A stretch of DNA of 64,000 nt from Rhodopirellula sp. SM50 (GCF_002289565.1 NZ_NTFY01000074.1:22966-86965), one strand, 5' to 3'. Shown: positions 42,584-51,887, counted from the stretch's first letter. The notes: generated by a model not told the origin, from the sequence alone. Numbers and translations: made by a program.

Positions 42584-45500
42584 CTAAGGCCGTTGCGGAT
42601 TCCATGTTGAGTTCCGGCCCAGAAAATTGTTGTACCCACTATAGGGTTTGTAATAGTCTGAACCCAAAATTGACCCGTCAAGGTTTTGTACTTTTCCAAT
42701 ATAGCCGCCGCTCGCGTTATAGCCGTTTCCATAGTTCTGGGTGGGGCGATAGTATTGCGCGGCCTGCCGCTGTCTGGCAGCTTGCTGCTGTTGGTAAACC
42801 TGTTGTCGTTGCATCGCGGCAATCTGTTGAGCCACTTGTTGCTGGCGATAGATTTGCTGCTGGCGGGCGAGTTGTTCCCGTGCGTATTGTTCTCGTTGCG
42901 CTGCAATCGTGCGCTGACGTGCGATTTCCTGTTGTCGCTGGCGTTCGTATTCCGCCAAAGCGGCTCGACGTTGGGACTCAAGCACGGCTTGTCGCTGAGC
43001 TTCGATCGCGGCCTGCCGCTGTGCCTCCAAGGCAGCCCGGCGCTGAGCTTCGCGTTGACGTTCGACCGCAACCAACCGATTGTTGATTTGCTCGGCACGT
43101 TGCCGGTAGGCTTCCAGCCCGTTTGTCTCCGCGGGCGTTTTTGAGCGTGACTTCGGATCGCTCGAAGTTGTATTAAGATCGTCCGCATCAAATGTGAGCA
43201 AGTTATCGATGGTGTCGCCCTGAGAATTCAGGGCCAGTTCGTCGGCGGGGTCGTCCGTCGTCAGCACGTCTTCTTTATCAAAGGTGAGCAAGTCATCGAT
43301 GCCGAAACCATCTCGGTCTTGCGATTTGTCAGAGTCCACCTGGGGTATAATGAGGTCTTCAAGCAGGTCGTCTTCATCGGTTATCCTTGAACCCCGTGGA
43401 GAGACTGTGGGCGCTGCGTTGGAAATCGCATCCGGTTCAGAGCCTTGCGGTCTTGCTGCCTCCAGATTCAATAGATCCGCGATATCGATCGTGTCGGTTT
43501 CCGACGAGTCACCCTGCCTTTCGGACTCTTCCAAAGGAGTCTTTGACCGGAATGAATTGCGTGGGTTATTCAAATCGACGGAGTCTTCCATAGGCAGGCT
43601 ATCGCGGCCGTCTCGCTCTGCCGGTCCGATCGGTAACTTGCCGTGCCGGAGCATCGCGTCGTACTGCTCCTTCGTCTGCACGTCGCCAGCCAAATCGAAG
43701 GTCTGGTTTTCAAACTCGATCGAGTCGATAGGCGCCGGACCGGAACGGCGGGCTTGAGTCTTCGCCGGAGGCGTGCTGCCCGCTTGAGGGGTTTTCGTAA
43801 GTCGATCGATTAGCGCGTCACTCGCGTTCTCACCGGGCTCGATCAAGTCGTGCACGCCGATCAAGTCTCCGTCACGCAACATGGCCGCGACGTCCAACGT
43901 TCTCACGCCGGGCTTCAGCCGAATGCGACCATTGCGGATGGCTTCCCAGTAGGAGGATTCGAGATCTTGCAGTCTTCCTTGTTCTGCCATCTGGTCGGTC
44001 TCGCCACCGAAATAGGCCGTCAACGAGGAACGTGCACGTTGCAGAGCCTGGCCATGCCGCTGGAAATACTCTTCTGTTTTGCGGTCGATTCTTCGTCCGG
44101 TTTCGGTATTCTCCAGGACAAATCGTGTTCCGTCGTAACCGATCGCCCATCCACCCATCACCGCGCCCACCGTGGGCACCGCTTGCGTCAACGCTCCCAG
44201 CGCTCCGGTTTTGGCCATCCCCAGCGCGGCGTTTTGAGCTCGGCGAAAGTGTTCGTCCGCTTCTTTGTCGCTAATTTCCGGATCCATTGCGGAGCGAAGA
44301 CTTGAAAGGTAGGTCGTAGCTTGGCCAACCACTTCAGCGGCATCGGCCACATTTCCGAGCGTCTCCAGCCGATCGAGTTGTCCGAGCGCTTGCCCGGCCA
44401 GTTGATTTAATCCCCTTCGAGCCCGACCGACACCGGCGAGATCATCAGAGATGCCGAGTCCACTTCTAATGGCGTCGTCAAGCTGCTGGGGAAGCGATGC
44501 ACGGGATGGCAGATTCGCTTCAGGTGTTCGAAGCACGTCAATGTCGTCGAAATCGTCAATTGAGTTCACGACGCTTCCTGAGTTGCCAGGATCAAATTCC
44601 GGTTGTTTCAGCGGCGGTGGCGTGCGCGCCCGCTGACGCATTTCATTGGCGACTTGGCGGGTAAAGGTATCCGCTTCGTCAAGATCGTAACCGGACCAGT
44701 TGTCGCGGAGCCGTTCCAAAAGTTTTCCGCGCGCCTGTGGGGACATTTGTTCGGAGACTTCCGCTATCCGAGCTGGTGCGTCTTTCCATTTGCCCGGGTT
44801 CTTTTGATAGGCGTCCGCCATCGCCTCGGCAAGGTTTCCCAATGCTCGTTCGACCGAGTTATTGACGAGGGCACTGGAGGCGATCGCTGCACCGCGATTG
44901 CTCCGTCGACGTTTCGAGCCTCGCGCGGCGATGGTCGACTCGCTGCGAGTCCGAATCGTAACTTCGCCATTGGGCTGCGTTGTCAGTTCGTAGACCGGCG
45001 GTCCTTTGGGCGTTTCATTTCCAGCCAGCCATTCTTGTCCTCGCAGGGCATCAGCGGCTTCCTCGATTCGGCTTACATACTTTGACTCCTGCGCCATCAA
45101 ACGGTGCATTTCTGCCAGCTCGCCAGGATCCTTAAGCAAAGAAGGACTCTTGCGATACTTGTCGAGCTTGCCTTCCTTCTTGGCAATGAAATCTTGCATC
45201 TCGGCGGCGTAGTCTGAAAACTGTTCGGGCGTGATCGGCGGGAGGTCTTTGCCGCGAAGCCTCCGCTCGTACTCCGCGGCACCGCGGCGTTTGTACGCGT
45301 CATTGTTTAGTTCGGCAATTTTTTGAAACTGGCCGTCCGTAACGTGTGCCGGATCGGCCATGAAGTCTACATCCAATCGGTTGTGCCAATTGTCCTTGGC
45401 CACGTGATGCAAGCCTTCCGCTTCCAAGGCTTCTTTGAGATGTCTATTGATCAGCTCGTTGTAGTTTTCCTGAATCTTTTGGATCTGGCCGACCGGGTCG

Positions 45501-45859
45501 TCCGAGGTAGTGGTAACGATGTAATCTGAATCCGTGCCTGGTGAATAGGTCTCACTTTTGCTGACTTGCGGTGTGAACTTGGCCCCTTGCATGTTCGCGG
45601 CCTCCGCAGCAAGTTTCGCGTTCAACTGGGCGTACTCGCGCTGTGCCGCCTGATAAGTAGCATCTGGGATCCAGCCACTGAGGGCCGCTTGATTGATCAC
45701 ATTGTTGTTTTGAAATAACAACGCTTGTTGTCCAGCAGTCGCGGTATTGGTTCGTGCCGCTTCCAATGCTTTGGCCAACGCGGGCGAGATTTGCTGCGCC
45801 TGAAGGATGCTGGAACTGAACGCCAGTAACAAGAAAAGTACGAGGCGATGTGGTTTCAT
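42584..45859 (-). CDS. Large secreted protein of unknown family: helical N-part, glycine-zipper segment, acidic LLTFD motifs, Q/R-rich coiled coil
   Basis: 1091 aa, ATG 45859 with AAGG 7 bp upstream. Signal peptide 1-~21 (LVLFLLLAFSSSILQAQ). Residues ~25-300 are mostly helical. At ~546-576 is the only later hydrophobic stretch, glycine/alanine rich (KTGALGALTQAVPTVGAVMGG), which could insert in a membrane. From ~700 the protein is polar and low complexity: residues ~787-893 carry related acidic motifs (GIDDLLTFDKED, TIDNLLTFDADD, IADLLNLEA), and ~917-1040 is a long Q/R/A-rich coiled coil (AQRRAALEAQRQAAIEAQRQ). The tail is Y/N/G-rich. It heads an operon with the two PDZ-Sel1 genes (2-bp and overlapping junctions). 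No domain is recognised. It may be a structural or pore-associated envelope protein whose acidic motifs are bound by its partners; that is inference. Confidence 0.85.
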   Translation of the reverse strand: MKPHRLVLFLLLAFSSSILQAQQISPALAKALEAARTNTATAGQQALLFQNNNVINQAALSGWIPDATYQAAQREYAQLNAKLAAEAANMQGAKFTPQVSKSETYSPGTDSDYIVTTTSDDPVGQIQKIQENYNELINRHLKEALEAEGLHHVAKDNWHNRLDVDFMADPAHVTDGQFQKIAELNNDAYKRRGAAEYERRLRGKDLPPITPEQFSDYAAEMQDFIAKKEGKLDKYRKSPSLLKDPGELAEMHRLMAQESKYVSRIEEAADALRGQEWLAGNETPKGPPVYELTTQPNGEVTIRTRSESTIAARGSKRRRSNRGAAIASSALVNNSVERALGNLAEAMADAYQKNPGKWKDAPARIAEVSEQMSPQARGKLLERLRDNWSGYDLDEADTFTRQVANEMRQRARTPPPLKQPEFDPGNSGSVVNSIDDFDDIDVLRTPEANLPSRASLPQQLDDAIRSGLGISDDLAGVGRARRGLNQLAGQALGQLDRLETLGNVADAAEVVGQATTYLSSLRSAMDPEISDKEADEHFRRAQNAALGMAKTGALGALTQAVPTVGAVMGGWAIGYDGTRFVLENTETGRRIDRKTEEYFQRHGQALQRARSSLTAYFGGETDQMAEQGRLQDLESSYWEAIRNGRIRLKPGVRTLDVAAMLRDGDLIGVHDLIEPGENASDALIDRLTKTPQAGSTPPAKTQARRSGPAPIDSIEFENQTFDLAGDVQTKEQYDAMLRHGKLPIGPAERDGRDSLPMEDSVDLNNPRNSFRSKTPLEESERQGDSSETDTIDIADLLNLEAARPQGSEPDAISNAAPTVSPRGSRITDEDDLLEDLIIPQVDSDKSQDRDGFGIDDLLTFDKEDVLTTDDPADELALNSQGDTIDNLLTFDADDLNTTSSDPKSRSKTPAETNGLEAYRQRAEQINNRLVAVERQREAQRRAALEAQRQAAIEAQRQAVLESQRRAALAEYERQRQQEIARQRTIAAQREQYAREQLARQQQIYRQQQVAQQIAAMQRQQVYQQQQAARQRQAAQYYRPTQNYGNGYNASGGYIGKVQNLDGSILGSDYYKPYSGYNNFLGRNSTWNPQRP

Positions 45860-46452
45860 CGGATTACCTTTTTTGCAGAGAAAACGGGAACCGAGATCAG
45901 ATCGGCTGGCTGCAGTTCACGAATCTTCAAAGACTAGTTTACCATTCCGGGCAGGACAAATAGTTCATTTGAACTTCGCCACAGCAAGTTTTTCGAGAAG
46001 CGAAGGGTAAGCTGCGAATTAGCCAGCGCGCTCATGAGGGCGTTTCCTGTGTACTTTCGACTATTCGACAGCCCCAGATACCGATGCAAGTTCGGTCGAA
46101 GGCCAAAAGCAGCGGTTGCATCGACCGAATGGAGTTCGCAAAGTCGCCTCGACGCACGCTTCGCCAAATGCAGGACGTGATTGAGACGAAAATGCAGCTA
46201 AGCTGCTTATTCACGGAAGTATCAAAACGAAAAAACAGTCAGGAGCATCAAAGTCAAACACAGAGAACGACGTCAGGCATGACGATATGCTGAGCGATGG
46301 CGACCGCCGTCGCCGCCGAGGTCCGACACCGATGAAGATTATCCGAGGGCGGTATTTTAAGCTCCCCATTTGAAGACGTGTGCCGTCGTGGTTCCGTTGG
46401 ACGTGATGATTGTCGGGAGCTATGCTCTCTAAAAAAACTTCGGTAAATCCAA
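45860..46452. promoter_or_regulatory. Long divergent intergenic region between the PDZ-Sel1 operon and the sulfatase gene
   Basis: About 590 bp with promoters for both directions expected. No gene, repeat family or clear operator was recognised. The only short frames are without motifs. Confidence 0.4.
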
Positions 46453-47958
46453 ATGAACGTTCATCGAATCTGCCTTCTGCTTCTCGTCGTTTCCGTCGGC
46501 GTTTTGAACACGCCGGCTGCTGTCGCTGCAGACGCTGCCCAGCGACCCAACATCGTCGTTGTCCTGATTGACGATTTGCGCTACGACGTGTTTGGCTACA
46601 TGAACCATCCATTTGTCGAGACACCGCACATTGATGGGCTTGCAGCGGGCGGAATGCGGTTTGACAGTGCCTTCGTGACGACGTCGCTTTGCTCACCTGC
46701 GAGAGCTTCGTTTCTGACCGGCCAATACATGCACCACCACAAGGTCGTCAGCAACGCGGACCTGATGCCGGAAGGGACCGTGACCTTTGCCCAGCTTTTA
46801 CAGAAGGCCGGATACGACACGGCATTTGTCGGCAAATGGCACATGGGCGGCTCCAGCGACGCCCCACGTCCCGGATTCGATCATTGGGTCAGCTTTCGCG
46901 GGCAAGGGAGCTATTTCCCCAAGGGGCAAAAGCTGAACGTTGATGGCCAGCTGAAAACGCAACAGAACTACATGACGGACGAACTGACGGAGTACGCAAC
47001 GCGTTGGCTGGCCGACCGAGACCAAACGACGCCGTTCCTGTTGTACCTTTCGCACAAGGGAGTTCATGGCTTGTACGATCCGGCGCCACGGCATCGAGAT
47101 CGTTACAAGCAGCAGGAATTCATACCGCCCGCCAGCATGACGATCTCCCAAGCGAACGGCGCCGGCAAGCCGATGTGGGTGCGTGACCAGCGGAACAGCT
47201 GGCACGGTGTCGAGTTCCCCTACCACGGACGTTCCGGTCAGACACTTGCGGAAATGTACTTGCACTACTGCGAGATGATCTTGTCCATCGACGATAGCGT
47301 GGGCCGGTTGATGGCGACACTCGGCGAGATCGGAGCCGACACGAATACGCTGGTCCTGTTCACCAGTGATGGCGGACACTTGTGGGGCGAGCATGGACTG
47401 ATCGATAAACGCTGTGCCTATGAAGAATCGATCCGAATTCCGCTTCTGGCGCATTGGCCAGAGACGATCGCACCGGCGTCGCATTGCGACGCGGTCGTCG
47501 CAAACATCGACGTCGCCCCAACCCTATTGGATCTCGCCGGTGTCGCGATTCCCGAACAGATGGACGGCCGAAGCTTTCGCCCCATGCTCTCCGATCCAAA
47601 CGCTGACCATTCTCGAAACACATTGCTCTATGAGTACTACTGGGAGCCGGCCTTTCCGCAGACGCCCACGACGTTTGCCCTGCGTGATTCACGTTACAAA
47701 TTGATCCAGTATCACGGCATCTGGGATACGGATGAGCTTTACGATTTGAAGACGGACCCCCAAGAAACCAACAACCTGATTCACCAGCCGGACCAGCAAG
47801 CTCGCGTCAGTCGCATGCGGCGCGAGCTGCATGAGCGGCTGCGGGAGTCGGGCGGGCTCGCCATCCCGCTCGGGTTCAAACGCAACCACGGCTCCAGTCT
47901 GCGCAGCCCAAGCGGATCGAAGCGAGCGCGTTTTCCAGAGCACATGATCTCGCCGTGA
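46453..47958 (+). CDS. Secreted type I sulfatase
   Basis: 501 aa. Signal peptide 1-~26 (ICLLLLVVSVGVL...AAVAA). The sulfatase core begins RPNIVVVLIDDLRYD with metal ligands D40/D41. The signature CSPAR (C80-R84, in TSLCSPARASFLTGQY) carries the cysteine converted to formylglycine. GKWHMGG (K128, H130) and the second metal site TSDGGHLWGEHG follow, with the C-terminal LYDLKTDPQETNNL segment typical of N-acetylglucosamine-6-sulfatase/iduronate-sulfatase-like members. It hydrolyses a sulfate ester, probably on an algal or animal glycan; the specific substrate cannot be told. A formylglycine-generating enzyme is needed but is not in the window. Such sulfatases are very numerous in marine planctomycetes. 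Confidence 0.96.
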   Translation: MNVHRICLLLLVVSVGVLNTPAAVAADAAQRPNIVVVLIDDLRYDVFGYMNHPFVETPHIDGLAAGGMRFDSAFVTTSLCSPARASFLTGQYMHHHKVVSNADLMPEGTVTFAQLLQKAGYDTAFVGKWHMGGSSDAPRPGFDHWVSFRGQGSYFPKGQKLNVDGQLKTQQNYMTDELTEYATRWLADRDQTTPFLLYLSHKGVHGLYDPAPRHRDRYKQQEFIPPASMTISQANGAGKPMWVRDQRNSWHGVEFPYHGRSGQTLAEMYLHYCEMILSIDDSVGRLMATLGEIGADTNTLVLFTSDGGHLWGEHGLIDKRCAYEESIRIPLLAHWPETIAPASHCDAVVANIDVAPTLLDLAGVAIPEQMDGRSFRPMLSDPNADHSRNTLLYEYYWEPAFPQTPTTFALRDSRYKLIQYHGIWDTDELYDLKTDPQETNNLIHQPDQQARVSRMRRELHERLRESGGLAIPLGFKRNHGSSLRSPSGSKRARFPEHMISP

Positions 47959-48009
47959 TGATCCGAAATCCAGGATTTTGGTTCCCGGAGGTTCGCAGCG
48001 TCACGTTCC

Positions 48010-48145
48010 AGTCGTCTGGCCGATCTAAGAAAGAGGGCAAGAAAATTTGGGAGGTAGGAAAATTGCCGACGACCACGAATCGCAGCGGGCGAGTTCATTT
48101 CTTTACCTGCGAAATTTTCTTGCCTCTTTCCAGCGGCCGATCCGA
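48010..48145. repeat. Imperfect long inverted repeat (interspersed planctomycete-type palindrome)
   Basis: Left arm ~48027-48062 (gaaagagggcaagaaaattt and following) pairs with right arm ~48097-48131 (aaattttcttgcctctttc), separated by about 35 bp. Outer bases around ggccgatc add to the symmetry. It lies in the non-coding gap after the sulfatase gene; no terminator-like T run follows directly, so I class it as a repeat element rather than a terminator. Confidence 0.65.
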
Positions 48146-48379
48146 GCAGGGGTGGCAAAACAACTCCGGATTGCAATCGTCTTGGCCCGTCCGAGGGTCA
48201 AGGTGGCGATGAATGCCATCGTCGGGTGCTTAGGGTGCCGAACGGGCGCAGCAGTCCATCACGCCCGCGCTCTTGCCGAGCCTGCCATTGTGGGGCAGCG
48301 GCAACACCCCTACTCTCTGTTGCGCAATGCCTGTCAATCGGCGCCATTGAGACGGCCGCTCAACTCTTGGGAGAGAACA

Positions 48380-49042
48380 GTGAAAGACGATGCGATACGG
48401 ATTCTTCGCCTTTTCTCGGCTGTCCTTGCGGTGATCACTTCCACATCGATTCTGCAGGCCGACACCGATCGTGCCGCGAACACCGTCTCCGGCAGCGTGG
48501 CGGATATCAACCACACAACGCACGTGATGGGCCGGGCATTCAGGGTGCAATTCAAAGAGATCAAGTACGGCGGAAAACTGAAGAGCGTCGAGGTTCTCGA
48601 TGATGCATCCGTGCAAACCATCGTTCAAGTTCGATTGAGTGACGTCAAACTCATGATCAATCGCACAAACGTCCAGGGGTCACGCCAGCACGCATCGTGC
48701 GGGCCGATTGAAATGAAACTTGGTACGATTCGCGATCTCGTGGTTGAGTTTGAAGTCAAGCGAAACAAGGACGCGGAACTCACCTTGGTCGACTCCAAAC
48801 TGAAGCTGGATTCCGACAACCTGCAAATCGGTTCACCGCGTTGGGTCCAAGCTCAAGGAATCGGCATGAACAACAGTAACGTTGCCAATGGACTACGCAG
48901 CGGACTGAATTCCAATCTTCCGCTGCTCAAACGATTGCTGTCGGCTGAACTTCCCAATGTGTTTCGCCAAATCGAAGATCAGATCGAGGGCAAAGTCAGT
49001 GCCATGGAAGTCGTGAACGTCGCCGAGCTGCCGACTCCCTGA
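48380..49042 (+). CDS. Secreted protein of unknown family
   Basis: 220 aa. The GTG at 48380 is chosen over upstream ATGs because GGGAGAG lies ~5 bp before it and because a signal peptide starts there (AIRILRLFSAVLAVITSTSILQA). The upstream extension would run through an inverted repeat and looks non-coding. The mature part is mixed alpha/beta with no cysteine pair pattern or catalytic motif recognised; ELTLVDSKLKLDSDNLQIG and LLKRLLSAELPNVFRQIEDQ are its most regular segments. Its neighbours do not indicate a role. Confidence 0.75.
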   Translation: MKDDAIRILRLFSAVLAVITSTSILQADTDRAANTVSGSVADINHTTHVMGRAFRVQFKEIKYGGKLKSVEVLDDASVQTIVQVRLSDVKLMINRTNVQGSRQHASCGPIEMKLGTIRDLVVEFEVKRNKDAELTLVDSKLKLDSDNLQIGSPRWVQAQGIGMNNSNVANGLRSGLNSNLPLLKRLLSAELPNVFRQIEDQIEGKVSAMEVVNVAELPTP

Positions 49043-49097
49043 CGGCAACGCCGCGAATGATTTTTTGTTGCGCAGGACGAGGGGCGATTAAAACCGT

Positions 49098-49460
49098 TCA
49101 GTCGTCTGTGCCAACATTGCCGCCGTAGTCTGCGAAGATCGTTTTCACATGGGCCGCCAAGGTGTCGACGAGCGCCGGATCATCGGGCGACAGTGACGTG
49201 TTCCGATCAAGTTGTCCGTTCCGAGCGGCAAGCACGATGGCGGCCAACACGTGCTCCACATCGACGGGCAGGTTCGTCGGTTCTTCCAGCTTGAGTGCTA
49301 AGTCGAATAGCACCTCTGCGACGGAGGGATCGACGCTCGCTTGTCCCGATGCGGTGACGGAGATCCCCGGCACGATCTGATGTGGGTTGGACGTCAACGA
49401 TTGGCGGCTCCCGATTTTTCTGCCCACCATTTTTCTGCCATCGTTCGAACCTTGACGCAT
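49098..49460 (-). CDS. Small protein of unknown function, coupled to upstream secreted protein gene
   Basis: 120 aa, ATG 49460, 2 bp after the stop of the preceding gene, so probably translated with it. No signal peptide. Residues ~35-115 read as a folded helical domain (SVAEVLFDLALKLEEPTNLP, DVEHVLAAIVLAARNGQLDR, LVDTLAAHVKTIFADYGG). The longer frame upstream is an overlap artefact of the neighbouring gene. Function unknown. Confidence 0.7.
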   Translation of the reverse strand: MRQGSNDGRKMVGRKIGSRQSLTSNPHQIVPGISVTASGQASVDPSVAEVLFDLALKLEEPTNLPVDVEHVLAAIVLAARNGQLDRNTSLSPDDPALVDTLAAHVKTIFADYGGNVGTDD

Positions 49461-49462
49461 CA

Positions 49463-50311
49463 CTAGCGTTCGAAGTCGGGTTTGGGGCGTCTTTCCACCG
49501 GCCCCCAGAAATGCGGTTTCCCGTTCTCGCCCAAATCGCCGTCCGGGGAATTCCATGTCGTGCCGTCGGGGAGATCGACCGAGATCTGATAATCGCTGAA
49601 CGGTGCGAGCGCGTAATACCAAGCAGGCTGGTCGTCCGTTGAACGTGCTTCGATCGCGACCAGCAATTCCGTGTCGGTTCCCTGGCAGAAGCCAAAGATC
49701 GCTCCGTATTGGATTCCCGAATCGACGTCGGTGTATTCGTAGAACGGCTTCGGCACGGATCGTAATTCCCAGCTCTGGCCTTCCGGTGTCGTCGTCTTGA
49801 CGTTCAATCGGCGGGGGAACTGTCTGGCTTGAAGCTCCATCCGTCGAAGGTCTGAAGCGGGGGCGGGAAGGTTGTCCGCACGATGCCATTTCAGTCCGGC
49901 ATCTGGACAGTTCCAAGTAGGGTGCCCGTCGGTTTGGCGTCGGATCGGCCCGCTGTGGAACGAATGAAACTCTTCCATCACGTTTCTCATTCGCCCCTGG
50001 GACCAGGCAAAGAAGACACCGACCGCGGCGGGGCGCTCCGATGCGGGAGCCGTCCAGAGAAAGACCGCACCGATATCGTCGCCGCGTACCGATTGGGTGT
50101 GCCGAAAGATCGCCTGTTCGTGAAGCTTGAATGGTTTGTCTGGCGCACCCGGGTCAAACAGGCGTTGCCGCTTGGCAACCTCTTCGGCAACCTCAAGCCA
50201 GTGGCTGGTGGTCTTGCGGTTGCTGTCCTCGGCGATCTCTTCGGACCGCAAGGCGGAAGATCCGGCTGTCAAAAGAGCGATAACAATGAGGCAGGCAATT
50301 TGTCGATCCAT
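49463..50311 (-). CDS. Secreted protein of unknown family
   Basis: 282 aa from ATG 50311, which starts a signal peptide (CLIVIALLTAGSSALRSEE). The mature part is rich in aromatic residues and repeated beta-strand patterns: FKLHEQAIFRHTQSV, GDDIGAVFLWTA, VGVFFAWSQGRM, YGAIFGFCQGTDTELLVAIE, WYYALAPFSDYQISVDLPDG. I do not recognise a catalytic motif. It is followed 2 bp later by the 120-aa gene, so the two probably form one transcript. Confidence 0.8.
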   Translation of the reverse strand: MDRQIACLIVIALLTAGSSALRSEEIAEDSNRKTTSHWLEVAEEVAKRQRLFDPGAPDKPFKLHEQAIFRHTQSVRGDDIGAVFLWTAPASERPAAVGVFFAWSQGRMRNVMEEFHSFHSGPIRRQTDGHPTWNCPDAGLKWHRADNLPAPASDLRRMELQARQFPRRLNVKTTTPEGQSWELRSVPKPFYEYTDVDSGIQYGAIFGFCQGTDTELLVAIEARSTDDQPAWYYALAPFSDYQISVDLPDGTTWNSPDGDLGENGKPHFWGPVERRPKPDFER

Positions 50312-50589
50312 GATGTTGCGAGTGGTTGAGAGAAGAGAAGCCATTGCCGAAAGGAATCACTAAGTCTGACAGATTGTCTATAGTTTGCAAGCCAATTCGT
50401 CGCAAAATCCATTTCAACCCGGCTTCACGCGGTCGTGCTGAAGTGGAGTCGCGCGAGAAAGCGATACGAGCGCCAGGGCTTGCGGGACCAGGAAGATGCC
50501 CTCGCCATCGCTGGGTCAGAGTGTCTGGCGGATGAGGACGCCCGCCGCCGGTCACGCGAGCGTGACCAAGAAAAAGGGCTCAGGTCTCA

Positions 50590-50704
50590 ATGGCACGGGA
50601 TTAAGTGTTGGTGTGCAGGCTTTAGCCGCCCAATGTCGCTGCGTAGCAGCGACCGGGAATCGCCTAAAGGCTAGACACCAACGGTTGCTGAATCCCTTGT
50701 TACT
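50590..50704. repeat. Interspersed repeat A, uninterrupted copy (inverse orientation)
   Basis: Reverse complement matches 3085-3170 plus 3315-3342. At the point where the 3-kb copy holds element B, this copy is continuous. Directly beyond it (50703-50717) the last bases of the family (cttatgcccgtgccat) occur again, so it abuts a second partial copy. Another shared tag, gggtcaggt, lies at 50721. Confidence 0.87.
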
Positions 50705-50741
50705 TATGCCCGTGCCATTCGGGTCAGGTCTCTTTGTCGCC

Positions 50742-50891
50742 TCACGAGTCGGGGTGGACGTGGGGAAGCTTTGCAAGCCTGCTTGATCTCTTGCGATTCC
50801 GTCCGCATCGTTGCCAAAATTCCCAATCGCCTTTCCAGCTTTGGTGGTCCTCGACGGTGTAGTGCGGCAGATAGCGACGAGCGGTTGGCAT
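50742..50891 (-). pseudogene. Truncated N-terminus of a Uma2/DUF820-type protein
   Basis: 49 codons from ATG 50891 to TGA 50742. The start, PTARRYLPHYTVEDHQSWKG followed by DWEFW, matches the beginning of Uma2-family putative endonucleases (YTVEDYxxWEGDWEL type). After about 26 residues the similarity stops and the frame ends soon after, next to repeat A. It is probably a remnant. Family recognition is by eye. Confidence 0.55.
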
Positions 50892-51022
50892 AGAAAACGG
50901 TCATCAACAGGAAGAACCTACGTATCGATAGTTCAGTCTACTCGATGAACGTTACCTCTCGACGATGGATGCGAAGCAAATTCTATTTGGATCTCACGCA
51001 GCGATTCAGTAGACTGGGATCC

Positions 51023-51316
51023 ATGCAAGACGCTGCGGCACGCAACACTCAAATCGATTCGCCCGGCGACGGGCCGGTGACGCTACCGATGACCGTTCGA
51101 CAGTATGAAACGCTGGTCGACGCCGGTGAATTTGTGGAAAAAAGGGGCCAGACCGAGCTCATTCATGGAAGGATCGTACACAAGAACCCCCAGGAACCGG
51201 AGCACGCCGACCCCGTCGATGATCTTGCCGAATGGAGTATCGATCAAGTCAAACGACGCTACTTACTTTCCGATGGGAAGCCATGGATAACGCATCCAAT
51301 TCATCCGAAGCGCTGA
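51023..51316 (+). pseudogene. Truncated Uma2/DUF820-type gene
   Basis: 97 codons from ATG 51023. Residues ~25-70 (MTVRQYETLVDAGEFVEKRG, ELIHGRIVHKNPQEPEHADP) fit the N-terminal part of Uma2-family proteins, including the ELIxGxIV strand and the histidine of PEHA. Families are normally ~190 aa; here the similarity ends near residue 75 and the catalytic core is missing. The 3' end overlaps the next gene's start by 34 bp in another frame. Probably a remnant joined to the SnoaL-like gene by deletion. Confidence 0.6.
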
Positions 51317-51738
51317 ATAAAACACGCGTCACCGAATTCATCGAGAAGGTGCTTCGATCCGGACAGGATGAGTTGTTGTCGGAATATGTGTCGCCCACGC
51401 ACATCGACCACAACAACAAGTCGCCGACGGATCAGCCGATCGAGGACCTCAGGAAGCACATCCGGGGTTTTCGGCGCGCGTATCCCGACCTGGAAGTCTC
51501 CATCGATTTTCAGATCGCCGAAGGCGACATGGTGATGAGCCGACTGACGTACGTCGGTACGCAAACGCTCGGCTATCTCGGATTCGGTCCGACCGGAAAA
51601 CGGATGCGAATGGTCGGCGCAAAAATCATGCGACTCTCCGGCGGACTGATCGTCGAGACCTGGGGCTATTTCAACACGCTGGAGGCATTTGACGAATTTG
51701 GTGCCTTGCGTTCGGTCGACTCTGCAGGTGATAGCTGA
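51283..51738 (+). CDS. SnoaL-like protein (NTF2 fold, polyketide-cyclase/ester-cyclase type)
   Basis: 151 aa from ATG 51283, just after GGGAAG; the longer frame would start inside the Uma2 remnant. The pattern fits the SnoaL-like cone fold: an N-terminal helix (VTEFIEKVLRSGQDELLSEY), VSPTHIDHN, then FRRAYPDLEVSIDFQIAEGD, VMSRLTYVGTQTLGYLGFGP and a closing strand (VETWGYFNTLEAFDEFGAL). The family includes small-molecule cyclases, isomerases and many proteins without known reaction. Substrate unknown. Confidence 0.82.
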   Translation: MDNASNSSEALNKTRVTEFIEKVLRSGQDELLSEYVSPTHIDHNNKSPTDQPIEDLRKHIRGFRRAYPDLEVSIDFQIAEGDMVMSRLTYVGTQTLGYLGFGPTGKRMRMVGAKIMRLSGGLIVETWGYFNTLEAFDEFGALRSVDSAGDS

Positions 51739-51863
51739 CACGGTCCATTGCATCCGGTCGGGACTGTTTCGATCATCAATGAAACAGGCCAAGATTGTCT
51801 CGACGGGCAGCCAAGGATTGACTCGCTGGCAGCGTCGTGCTTGTATTCCCAGCTAACGGCCCG

Positions 51864-51887
51864 TAAAAAATGCTTCACAGTGTTGCC
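51864..51887. repeat. Half-copy of the 56.8-kb palindrome arm
   Basis: taaaaaatgcttcacagtgt and the next bases match 56916-56939 at 22 of 24 positions. It lies ~40 bp before the start of the kinase gene. Only one arm is present here. Confidence 0.55.

Noticed and set aside
46211..46696. 161-codon minus-strand frame upstream of the sulfatase gene
   Set aside because: It runs into the sulfatase coding region antisense and has an R/S/Q-rich composition without motif.
49098..49916. 272-codon frame for the 120-aa gene
   Set aside because: Its first part overlaps the secreted-protein gene in a different frame and is R/P-rich; only the part after 49460 looks like protein.
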